Source: Alphaproteobacteria bacterium (GTDB taxonomy: Bacteria; Pseudomonadota; Alphaproteobacteria; SHVP01). Taken from it: a stretch of DNA of 28,062 bases. A program made the translations under genes and the position numbers. The first letter of the stretch is position 1. The number at the start of each line of letters is the position of its first letter. The stretch is taken from the NCBI GenBank assembly GCA_009694165.1, contig SHVP01000024.1, positions 1 through 28,062 on the forward strand. The letters are read 5' to 3'. Shown in pieces: positions 1 to 7,081 of this stretch. Below the pieces are notes generated by a model that worked only from the letters and a program-made list of their open reading frames with translations, was not told the origin of the DNA and made no database searches.

Positions 1-42
1 GCCACCTGGTCTGACGCGGTTGAGGACGGCGACGCGGGCGGT

Positions 43-843
43 CTAATACAGGCGGCCGGCGAGGAAGGCCTTGAGTTCGCTGGCCGGGCGGAAGTCCATC
101 TTGCCGCCGAAATTGATGTAGGCGAGGGCGCCCAGCGGACTGCCGGCGCGCGCCTGCAAAGTACCTGGCGGTTTGAACGTGTAGCAACCGGCGGTGTGGC
201 GGCCGCCATCCGCCATCTCGATTTCGCCCTCGAGGATGAAAACTTCCTCGTAGACCGAGTGAAAATGCGACTCATGCGGGCTGACCCAGCCGGGAGCGAA
301 ACGGACCAGCATCGAACCCTCGCCAGTCACGGGATGCCGGCTGAGGAGGCGACGGCTCAGCAGCGGTTTGCTGCCCGCATCCTTGACCTCCTCCCAGGCG
401 CCTTGACGCGAATCGGCGAACACGCAGACGGGGCGCGCCGGAGCCGTCTTGGCCAGGCTGAACGGCCAGTCACCGGTCGCCGGTTCATAGAAGTTGAAAT
501 CGAGCTCCTTGCTGACCCGCGAAATGAACCAGGATTCAACCCGCACCGCGCTCTTGAAGCCGTGCACGGTCAAGGCCGGATGGAAGCAACGGGCCATCGG
601 TCCGAGCCAGTTCTTCGAATCGAACGACATGTCGCCCTTCAGCACCAGAAGCTCTTCGTCCATGTGGTGGTAATGCGGCCGGTCGGGCGGCGCGTAGCCG
701 CGGGCGGGGTCGATGCATTGCAGTGCCGTCCGCGCGCCGGTCGCCGGATCGAAACTCAGCTTCTTCGAAAAGAGCCCCTTCATCGAGTCCCGGGGTTCCC
801 ACGCCATCTTGGTGGTGTCGAGCAACGGGATATGGGGTCGCAT
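43..843 (-). CDS. Bicupin domain protein (266 aa)
   Basis: A small protein with two cupin beta-barrels. The first metal-type motif is around residues 57-70 (HYHH, then E64, with H94 as the candidate second-motif histidine). The second is around 190-207 (H190, H193, H195, E199). In the second barrel the usual late histidine position in the PPGTLQ segment is Q230, so its metal site may be incomplete. The ATG at 843 is preferred over an upstream in-frame start because it follows GGAG at a good distance and because the upstream extension would run into the neighbouring gene. It lies 28 nt downstream of the acetoacetate-decarboxylase-like gene on the same strand, so the two are probably co-transcribed. 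Cupins of this kind include dioxygenases, isomerases and ChrR-like sensors. The substrate cannot be read from the sequence. Confidence 0.75.
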   Translation of the reverse strand: MRPHIPLLDTTKMAWEPRDSMKGLFSKKLSFDPATGARTALQCIDPARGYAPPDRPHYHHMDEELLVLKGDMSFDSKNWLGPMARCFHPALTVHGFKSAVRVESWFISRVSKELDFNFYEPATGDWPFSLAKTAPARPVCVFADSRQGAWEEVKDAGSKPLLSRRLLSRHPVTGEGSMLVRFAPGWVSPHESHFHSVYEEVFILEGEIEMADGGRHTAGCYTFKPPGTLQARAGSPLGALAYINFGGKMDFRPASELKAFLAGRLY

Positions 844-871
844 CGGATGTGCTCCGCGTGTCGGACGGTGA

Positions 872-1765
872 TCAGGGAATGAGCGCCGGTACCCAGTGTT
901 CCCAGACGATCTTGCCGAAATCGAGATCCCAGGAAACATGGGCGTACCAGGCGCGGCCGATCTTTTTCGGATTGAGGCGCCAGACGGCCGAAAACGCTTG
1001 GCCTGGCATCTCGCAGAACCCGCGCCCCTGCCAGATCGAGAACACCTTGAACGAGCCGCCGAGCCCGTGGTGAATCACCTGCTTGAGCGCCGGCCGGTCG
1101 CGCTCGGGCATCTGCACCTTGCGCACCGAAAACCAGTTGCCGCCGAAGGGCAGGTCGCGGAAGTTTCCGTGTTTCTCGAGCGTGACCGAGACCCGGAGCA
1201 GGGTTTCGCCGCGCCGCGTGATCTTCGCCATCGCCTGGCTGCCGACTTCCTGGATCTCGTTGTGGTCGCAGACCGTCTTGGGCCGGCCGGAGATCTCGCG
1301 CGCGGCAATCATCGCTTCGTCCGTCGAGGTCCAGATATAGGGCGTGAAGCTGCCGGTCTGGTTGCCGAACTTGACCGGCAACACGATCATGCCCTCCTGG
1401 AACTTCAGCGAGGTCGGCATCTGGCGGTTGTCGCCGCAGATGGCAACGCCGGGCAGATCGGGCAGGGCTTCCAGCGGGTACGGCACCGCGTCGATCAGCG
1501 CCTGCGGGTCGGGCCAGAACTCGACGATCAGCATCTTGGCCGATTCCATCGGGTGCGGCGGCTCGTTGTAGGGCGAGCTGAGGAACGGGGCGCTCCACCC
1601 CTCGGGCCGGCTGCGCTCGGCTTCGGTCGGGTAATAGGTGGGCTCGCGCGGCGTGATCTGTGCACTCGGCGGGAAAATCGGCGGCGGCGCCTTCGCTTTT
1701 GCCACCGGTTTGCGCTGCTTCAAGGCCGCGCTCAGCCGCTTACCTTTGCCTCTGGCCTTCGCCAC
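872..1765 (-). CDS. Acetoacetate decarboxylase-superfamily protein (297 aa)
   Basis: Residues about 75-295 match the acetoacetate decarboxylase fold: a KFGNQTGSFTPYIW segment (132-145), then the hallmark AREISGRPKT at 155-164. In true decarboxylases this reads GxPKK, with the first lysine forming the Schiff base and the second lowering its pKa. Here K163 is kept but the second position is T164, so the chemistry may differ (family members include lyases, aldolases and dehydratases). The first 40 residues are a Lys/Ala-rich, low-complexity extension. The start is GTG at 1765, chosen because GGGAGGA lies about 6 nt upstream. It is the first gene of an operon with the bicupin. The family call is sure; the reaction is not. 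Confidence 0.82.
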   Translation of the reverse strand: MAKARGKGKRLSAALKQRKPVAKAKAPPPIFPPSAQITPREPTYYPTEAERSRPEGWSAPFLSSPYNEPPHPMESAKMLIVEFWPDPQALIDAVPYPLEALPDLPGVAICGDNRQMPTSLKFQEGMIVLPVKFGNQTGSFTPYIWTSTDEAMIAAREISGRPKTVCDHNEIQEVGSQAMAKITRRGETLLRVSVTLEKHGNFRDLPFGGNWFSVRKVQMPERDRPALKQVIHHGLGGSFKVFSIWQGRGFCEMPGQAFSAVWRLNPKKIGRAWYAHVSWDLDFGKIVWEHWVPALIP

Positions 1766-1870
1766 ATCGTCCTCCCTATTATCGGTGATCGATTCACTCT
1801 ACACAGGCGCCGGCTGGGCGGGCAAAGGGCAAGCCGCGTCGCCGGCGGCTGCACCGACGGTGCATAACTC

Positions 1871-1952
1871 TATGGATAACAAATCAGCGCCCAGCCCGAT
1901 CGACCGTCATCCCCGCTGCCGGTGTGATTGCCCGTTGGATAACTGGGGATAA
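1871..1952. promoter_or_regulatory. Cluster of DnaA-box-like 9-mers
   Basis: Three relatives of TGTGGATAA (reverse complement of TTATCCACA) occur in the same orientation. They are TATGGATAA at 1871-1879 (one mismatch), GTTGGATAA at 1934-1942 (two mismatches) and TGGGGATAA at 1944-1952 (one mismatch). TGGATAAC is repeated exactly at 1873-1880 and 1936-1943. An AT-rich tract follows directly. DnaA controls nrd promoters in some bacteria, so a link to the downstream reductase is plausible but inferred. Confidence 0.35.
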
Positions 1953-1999
1953 GTCGAATAAGTAATATAAATCAATAGATTAATTCACCGTTCGGCTGT

Positions 2000-2014
2000 G
2001 AACATAACACGAAC
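2000..2014. promoter_or_regulatory. LexA (SOS) box, GAAC-N7-GAAC
   Basis: GAAC at 2000-2003 and GAAC at 2011-2014 are separated by exactly seven bases. This is the direct-repeat SOS operator (GTTC-N7-GTTC on the other strand) known for alphaproteobacterial LexA. It sits about 90 nt upstream of the ribonucleotide reductase start, next to an AT-rich promoter-like tract. This placement predicts LexA repression of the reductase and induction by DNA damage. Confidence 0.65.
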
Positions 2015-2066
2015 ATTGCAACCCCCTCCGGCCGTCCCTACAATCGCGCCCCCGGCCCGCCGCCGG

Positions 2067-2081
2067 CCGGTCACTGACCGG
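2067..2081. promoter_or_regulatory. Inverted repeat before the reductase gene
   Basis: CCGGTCA and TGACCGG form a perfect 7+7 dyad around one central base, 22 nt upstream of the ATG. It could be an operator for a dimeric regulator or an mRNA hairpin near the ribosome binding region. No known consensus was recognised. Confidence 0.3.
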
Positions 2082-2103
2082 GCCGCAGCCCTCGGAACGC
2101 CAG

Positions 2104-4425
2104 ATGACGACGATCGCACCGATCTCCCGGCAGATCTGGAACATGAAGTATCGCCTCAAGGGCGCCGATGGCGCGCCGATTGATGGGACGATCGCCGACA
2201 CCTGGACGCGGATCGCCGGCGCGCTCGCCAAGGCCGAGGCTGAACCGGCGCGCTGGCAACCCCTGTTCGCCGACGCCCTGCACGATTTCCGCTTCCTGCC
2301 GGCCGGTCGGATCGTCGCCGGCGCCGGGACCGACCGCCGTGTCACCCTCTTCAACTGCTTCGTCATGGGCACGATCCAGGACGACATGGCGAGCATCTTC
2401 GAGAATCTGAAAGAGGCCGCGCTCACCATGCAGCAGGGCGGCGGCATCGGCTTCGACTTCTCGACGCTGCGGCCCAAGGGCGCCCCGGTCAAAGGCGTGG
2501 GCGCCGACGCGTCGGGCCCGTTGTCGTTCATGGACGTCTGGGACGCCATGTGCCGGACGATCATGTCGGCCGGCCACCGGCGCGGTGCCATGATGGCAAC
2601 CCTGCGCTGCGACCATCCCGACATCGAGTCCTTCGTCGAGGCCAAGCGCGAACCCGGCCGGCTGCGCATGTTCAACCTGTCGGTGTTGGTCACCGATGCG
2701 TTCATGGAAGCGGTCAAGTCGGATCAGCCGTGGAACCTGGTCTTCGGCAACGTCTCCTACAAGACGGTGGTGGCGCGCGAGCTGTGGGACAAGATCATGC
2801 GCGCCACCTACGGCTATGCCGAGCCGGGCGTCATCTTCATCGACCGCATCAACCGTCTCAACAATCTCTCCTATGTCGAGGCGATCAGTTCGACCAACCC
2901 CTGTGGCGAACAACCGTTGCCGCCCTACGGGGCGTGCCTGCTCGGCTCGATCAATCTGGCCCAACTGGTCGACGATCCGTTCACCGCTCAGGCCGCCCTC
3001 GATGAGACCCGGCTGGCGACGCTGACGAAGACGGCGGTGCGCATGCTCGACAATGCGATCGACGTGTCGCGATTTCCCCTGCCGGCACAGGAGCACGAGG
3101 CCAAGGCGAAGCGGCGCATCGGGCTTGGCATCACCGGGCTGGCCGACGCCCTCATTCTCTGCGGGCTCCGTTACGGCAGCGCCGAGGCCGTGCTGACCAC
3201 CCGCCGCTGGCTGGCCATCCTGCGCCGCGCCGCCTACCTCGCCTCGAGCGACCTCGCTGCCGAGAAAGGCGTCTTTCCCCTGTTCGATCGCGATCGCTAC
3301 CTGGCGGGAGAAAATATCGCCCGTCTCGACGCCGATGTGCGCGACGCCATCACCCGCCAGGGCATCCGCAACGCCCTGCTGACCTCGGTCGCGCCGACCG
3401 GCACGATTTCGCTGCTCGCCGACAACGTGTCGTCGGGGCTCGAGCCAGTCTTCAGCTTCATCTACAAGCGCACCGTCTTGATGCCGGACGGCAGCCGCAA
3501 GGAAGAAGAGGTCAGCGACTACGCCTTTCGATTGTTCCGGCGCCAGTTCGGCGCGACGACACCGCTGCCGCCCGCCTTCGTCGACGTCCAGCACCTGACT
3601 CCGGCCGACCACGTGCGCATGCAGGCGGCGGTACAGGAATTCATCGATTCGGCAGTGTCGAAAACGGTCAACATCCCGGAAGACATGTCTTTCGCCGCGT
3701 TCAAGGACGTCTACATGCTGGCTTACGATTCCGGCTGCAAGGGCATCACCACCTACCGGCCAAATACGGTCACCGGCGCCGTGCTCGAAGCCAAACTGGC
3801 GAAGGCCGATGTCAAACAGACCGAATTGCCGCTCGGCCGGCCGCCGGCACGCCCGGTCGATCAATTCGAGGCGGGCGGCGTCGTCTACATGACCAGGCCG
3901 CTCGACCGGCCCGGGGTTCTACCCGGCCAGACCTACAAGGTGCGGTGGCCCGAATCCGACCACGCCATTTACATCACCATCAACGACATCGTTCAGGACG
4001 GGCGGCGACGACCATTCGAGGTGTTCATCAACTCCAAGAACATGGAGCACTTCGCCTGGACGGTGGCGCTGACACGCATGATCTCGGCTGTTTTCCGCCG
4101 CGGTGGCGACGTGTCTTTCGTTGTCGAAGAGCTGAAGGCCGTGTTCGATCCGCGCGGCGGCCATTGGGTCGAAGGGCGCTACGTTTCCTCGCTGCTGGCG
4201 GCGATCGGCGAGGTCATCGAGGAGCATCTGGTCGCGATCGGCTTCATGGCCGCGCCGCACGACGCCGACCACCAAGCCGAGGAATGGCGCAAGGCTGCCG
4301 GCATGGAGGAGCCGGGGCCAAGCGTCACGCGCCTCAGGACCTGTCCGCGCTGTAGCCAACCCGCCCTGATGCGGATGGAGAACTGCGACACCTGTACGAG
4401 TTGCGGCTATTCGAAGTGCAGCTAG
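2104..4425 (+). CDS. nrdJ: Adenosylcobalamin-dependent (class II) ribonucleoside reductase
   Basis: Makes deoxyribonucleotides using an AdoCbl-generated thiyl radical, without oxygen and without a separate radical subunit. Signatures are C85 (FNCFVM) and C278 as the redox pair, and NPCGE at 265-269 with C267 as the thiyl and E269 as the active-site acid; the C267-C278 spacing of 11 fits the family. The barrel is followed by a TSCPD-type domain (about 590-710). A cysteine-rich tail (C747, C750, C761, C764, C767, C772) is suited to zinc binding and to re-reducing the active site. At 773 residues it is of the shorter NrdJ type, not the roughly 1200-residue form common in alphaproteobacteria. The ATG at 2104 keeps the conserved ISRQIWNMKYR start, though the Shine-Dalgarno is weak. 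The upstream LexA box suggests SOS control. The stop shares CTAG with the convergent ChaC gene. Confidence 0.93.
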   Translation: MTTIAPISRQIWNMKYRLKGADGAPIDGTIADTWTRIAGALAKAEAEPARWQPLFADALHDFRFLPAGRIVAGAGTDRRVTLFNCFVMGTIQDDMASIFENLKEAALTMQQGGGIGFDFSTLRPKGAPVKGVGADASGPLSFMDVWDAMCRTIMSAGHRRGAMMATLRCDHPDIESFVEAKREPGRLRMFNLSVLVTDAFMEAVKSDQPWNLVFGNVSYKTVVARELWDKIMRATYGYAEPGVIFIDRINRLNNLSYVEAISSTNPCGEQPLPPYGACLLGSINLAQLVDDPFTAQAALDETRLATLTKTAVRMLDNAIDVSRFPLPAQEHEAKAKRRIGLGITGLADALILCGLRYGSAEAVLTTRRWLAILRRAAYLASSDLAAEKGVFPLFDRDRYLAGENIARLDADVRDAITRQGIRNALLTSVAPTGTISLLADNVSSGLEPVFSFIYKRTVLMPDGSRKEEEVSDYAFRLFRRQFGATTPLPPAFVDVQHLTPADHVRMQAAVQEFIDSAVSKTVNIPEDMSFAAFKDVYMLAYDSGCKGITTYRPNTVTGAVLEAKLAKADVKQTELPLGRPPARPVDQFEAGGVVYMTRPLDRPGVLPGQTYKVRWPESDHAIYITINDIVQDGRRRPFEVFINSKNMEHFAWTVALTRMISAVFRRGGDVSFVVEELKAVFDPRGGHWVEGRYVSSLLAAIGEVIEEHLVAIGFMAAPHDADHQAEEWRKAAGMEEPGPSVTRLRTCPRCSQPALMRMENCDTCTSCGYSKCS

Positions 4426-4979
4426 TCGGCGGCGCGGTCCCGGCCCGCCAGCGCGGCACGGACGGCCAGCAGGCCGTCGTCACGAATACCGAACTCCTCC
4501 AGATGGGCGATCGTCTGCATCAGGTAGTCGTGGTTGGTTCCCGAGATGCCCCGCGCCGCCGCAACCCGTTCCGCGATCGCCGCCGCGGACAATCGTCCGG
4601 CGTAGTGCGGATGCTCGCGGTTGACGACAAAACAGGCCGCCGTTCGCGCCGCCGCTCCCACGGTGACGGCGAGCCCCTCGAGACGATAGACATCGATCGG
4701 ATGACCGTACATCTCGCGCTGGATCAGATAGGCGAGCGTCGCTTCTGCGGTGGCGGCCGGCACGCGAAAGACGCGGCCGCGACAGTGACCGCCGAGGTCG
4801 AGCCCGAGGACTAGGCCCCGGTGTGCGGGTGTGCCGCGGTAGTGTTCCGAGTAGAGGCAGAAGGAACGATGATAACCCGCCAGGTCGGCGACCGCGGCGT
4901 CGGCAAAGGAAAAGCCCGGATTCCACATCAACGATCCGTAGCCGAACACCCACAGATCGCCGTTCGCGTCGCGCTGCAT
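4422..4979 (-). CDS. chaC: ChaC-type gamma-glutamylcyclotransferase
   Basis: Cleaves glutathione to 5-oxoproline and Cys-Gly in the cytosol (ChaC family activity). It shows the nucleotide-binding-like VFGYGSLMW at 11-19, the ChaC-typical YRGTPAHRGLVLGLD at 47-61, and the presumed catalytic glutamate E89 in YLIQREMYG. At 185 residues it has normal ChaC length. The ATG at 4979 has AAGG 7 nt upstream; a GTG one codon earlier is also possible. The gene converges on nrdJ with a 4-nt overlap (CTAG is the stop on both strands) and is divergent from the DUF2125 gene. A ChaC gene beside DUF2125 and tyrC is a recurrent alphaproteobacterial arrangement. Confidence 0.9.
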   Translation of the reverse strand: MQRDANGDLWVFGYGSLMWNPGFSFADAAVADLAGYHRSFCLYSEHYRGTPAHRGLVLGLDLGGHCRGRVFRVPAATAEATLAYLIQREMYGHPIDVYRLEGLAVTVGAAARTAACFVVNREHPHYAGRLSAAAIAERVAAARGISGTNHDYLMQTIAHLEEFGIRDDGLLAVRAALAGRDRAAD

Positions 4980-5062
4980 CACCTGGCCTTTTGGCTGGGA
5001 CGGCGTGCAGGGCTATATAGTAACCCGATGTTGCCTCGCAACCACGTGCGGTCCGCCGGGCC

Positions 5063-6166
5063 GTGACCCACGATGCCGTTCCGCTCATCGACTTGGCTTC
5101 CGGTCCGCGGCCCCGACGGTGGGGCTGGCTCGCGGTGGTCGTCGCCGTCGCCCTCCTGCTCGCCGCCGGCGCCTGGACGCTGGTCTGGTTCCGCTTGGCC
5201 AACGGCGTCGAACGAGCCCTGGCCGCCTGGGTCGAGGATCGGCGCGCCGAGGGCTATTTCGTCGTTCTCGACAATCCGCGCTTCGACGGATTTCCGTTCC
5301 ATCTTGGCGTCCGTATCGAGTCGCCCGTCCTCGCGCTGTCGCAGAAACACACGCTGTCCTGGCGCGCCGACCGGGTCGAAGCGGCGGCGCCGGTATGGGC
5401 GTCCCACCGCCTGTCGCTGCGGGTCGCCAACAACTCGGTCACCTATTCGGTCGCCGGCAACTCGCGCGACATCGAGCTGATCAACGACGGCGTCGCCATC
5501 GAGGTCACCACCAACGACCGTGGACAGCCGCAGACCATCGCCGCCACGCTGAGACGGCCGCGCCTGTTCGTCTTGCTGCTTGGGCGACCGATCGACGCCA
5601 GCTATCTCGAGGTCTCGGTCCGCCTGCCCGAGGTCCTGCCCGACGACTCGACCCCGCAGGCGACCCTGACCGTTGCCGCCCACGACGTGTCCTCGACCCT
5701 GCCCTTTTTCCACCAAGTCGACCGCGCCATGCAGGTGGCGCGTGGGACGGCGATCTGGCGCGGGGCCTGGAACGATCCACCCGGACGCCAACCGTTGGCC
5801 GCGTGGCGCGATGCGGGCGGCACGATCGACCTCAAGGACCTGCGGTTCGAATGGGGACCGCTGCGCCTCGACGGCGACGGCACGCTCGCGCTCGATCGCG
5901 AGTTGCGGCCGATCGGCGCCGGTACGATCACGATCCTCGGCCTCAACGACTTCATCGATGTGCTGGAACGGTTGGGCGCGGTGTCGAACCGCAACGCCAT
6001 CGCCGCCAAGCTGGCGTTCAACCTGCTTGACCGCGGCAGCGGCAAGACGCTGATTCCGATCGCCGCTCAAAACGGCAAACTGACGATCGGCCCGTTTACC
6101 GTGGCCGAGGTGCCCTCGGTCGAGTCGTTTTCGCTGGACGCGACCCTGAAGCCGCGGCGGCCGTAG
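5063..6166 (+). CDS. DUF2125 membrane-anchored protein (367 aa)
   Basis: It has an Arg-rich N-terminus, then one strong transmembrane segment (about residues 21-44), then a beta-rich region with the DUF2125-type FDGFPFHLGVRI (74-85) and repeated strand-like blocks. The predicted topology is a single N-terminal anchor with the body in the periplasm. Function is unknown; such beta-rich bodies resemble AsmA-like envelope proteins, but that is only a resemblance. The start is GTG at 5063 with a weak ribosome binding site; no better in-frame start precedes the transmembrane segment. Its 3' end overlaps the convergent tyrC by 71 nt. Next to chaC and tyrC it sits in a conserved neighbourhood without an obvious metabolic link. 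Confidence 0.8.
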   Translation: MTHDAVPLIDLASGPRPRRWGWLAVVVAVALLLAAGAWTLVWFRLANGVERALAAWVEDRRAEGYFVVLDNPRFDGFPFHLGVRIESPVLALSQKHTLSWRADRVEAAAPVWASHRLSLRVANNSVTYSVAGNSRDIELINDGVAIEVTTNDRGQPQTIAATLRRPRLFVLLLGRPIDASYLEVSVRLPEVLPDDSTPQATLTVAAHDVSSTLPFFHQVDRAMQVARGTAIWRGAWNDPPGRQPLAAWRDAGGTIDLKDLRFEWGPLRLDGDGTLALDRELRPIGAGTITILGLNDFIDVLERLGAVSNRNAIAAKLAFNLLDRGSGKTLIPIAAQNGKLTIGPFTVAEVPSVESFSLDATLKPRRP

Positions 6167-7076
6167 CCTGCTTCTTTAGATCTTCCGGATCAGCCTGCCC
6201 AGCGTCGATGACGCCGCGGCGGATCGCCCGGGTGCGGGCAAAGAAGGCCTCCAGCGACGCACCGTCACCCGACCGGATGGCGCGAGTGAGGACCGATAGG
6301 TCCTCGTTGAAGCGGCCCAGCATCTCGAGCACCGCCTCGCGATTATGAAGAAAGACGTCCCGCCACATCACCGGGTCGGAGGCGGCGATGCGGGTGAAAT
6401 CGCGGAAACCGCCAGCGGCATACTTGATCACCTCGCCCTCGGTCACCGTTTCGAGATCCTTGGCGGTACCGACTATGTTGTAGGCGATCAGATGCGGCAG
6501 GTGCGAGGTGATCGCCAACACCAGATCGTGGTGCACCGGATCCATGACATCGACCTTGCTGCCTAGCCGGCGCCAGAACTCGGACAGGCGGTCGACCGCC
6601 GCACGCTCGGTGCCGGCGGGCGGCGTCAGGATGCACCAGCGCTTGTCGAAGAGTTCGGCGAATCCAGCGTCCGGCCCCGAATGCTCGGTGCCCGCCACTG
6701 GATGCGCCGGGACGAAATGCACGCCCGCGGGTAGGTGCGGCGCGACGTCGCGCACGACCGCGGCCTTGACCGAACCGACGTCGGTGACGGTGGCTCCCTT
6801 TTTCAACGCCGGCCCGATCCGGCGCGCGATCGCGCCGAACGCGCCGACTGGTGTGCCGAGAATGACGAGATCGGCCTCACGTACCGCTTCGGCCGGGTCG
6901 GCGGTTACCTGCTCGACGAGATTCAACTCGATGGCTCGCCGCCGGGTCGCCTCGCTTTGCGCGCAGCCGCACAGCGATCGCGCCACGCTGCGCGCGATCA
7001 CGGCCCGTGCGATCGACGAGTTGATCAGGCCGATGCCGATCAGGGCAATACGCTCGTACAACACGGATGGGCCCAT
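6096..7076 (-). CDS. tyrC: Prephenate/arogenate dehydrogenase
   Basis: NAD(P)-dependent oxidative decarboxylation of prephenate or arogenate in tyrosine synthesis. It has a Rossmann motif GIGLINSS at 14-21, VTDVGSVKAAVV at 97-108, and the family histidine region PAHPVAGTEHSG (123-134, H125) with SHLPH at 191-195. It has 326 residues. The final roughly 25 residues are a basic Ala/Pro/Arg-rich tail read antisense to the end of the DUF2125 gene; this tail is likely dispensable. The ATG at 7076 lies 5 nt after the hisC stop, so the two are translationally coupled. It is the last gene of the operon chorismate mutase - hisC - tyrC. Whether prephenate or arogenate is preferred cannot be decided from the sequence. 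Confidence 0.9.
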   Translation of the reverse strand: MGPSVLYERIALIGIGLINSSIARAVIARSVARSLCGCAQSEATRRRAIELNLVEQVTADPAEAVREADLVILGTPVGAFGAIARRIGPALKKGATVTDVGSVKAAVVRDVAPHLPAGVHFVPAHPVAGTEHSGPDAGFAELFDKRWCILTPPAGTERAAVDRLSEFWRRLGSKVDVMDPVHHDLVLAITSHLPHLIAYNIVGTAKDLETVTEGEVIKYAAGGFRDFTRIAASDPVMWRDVFLHNREAVLEMLGRFNEDLSVLTRAIRSGDGASLEAFFARTRAIRRGVIDAGQADPEDLKKQATAAAASGSRPAKTTRPRAPRPR

Positions 7077-7081
7077 TGGCT

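Larger units (their letters stand above)
1766..2103. other. Divergent regulatory intergenic region
   Basis: These 338 nt separate the divergent decarboxylase-like and ribonucleotide reductase genes, and I find no convincing ORF. From the left they hold the leader of the minus-strand operon, three DnaA-box-like 9-mers (1871-1952), an AT-rich tract (about 1951-1985) that stands out in GC-rich DNA, a perfect alphaproteobacterial LexA box (2000-2014) and a 15-nt dyad (2067-2081) close to the reductase start. No cobalamin riboswitch B12 box was recognised, although the downstream enzyme is B12-dependent. Confidence 0.7.

Noticed and set aside
196..882. Long plus-strand reading antisense to the bicupin, and similar long antisense readings at 896-1867, 2071-3864, 7067-8227 and 16971-18155
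   Set aside because: These are mirror frames of GC-rich coding genes. Their translations are Arg/Gly/His/Asp-rich without domains, whereas the opposite strand has clear conserved families.
1766..2103. Cobalamin riboswitch before the B12-dependent reductase
   Set aside because: No B12 box or the usual multi-helix pattern was recognised. The GGTCACTGACC segment is a simple dyad.
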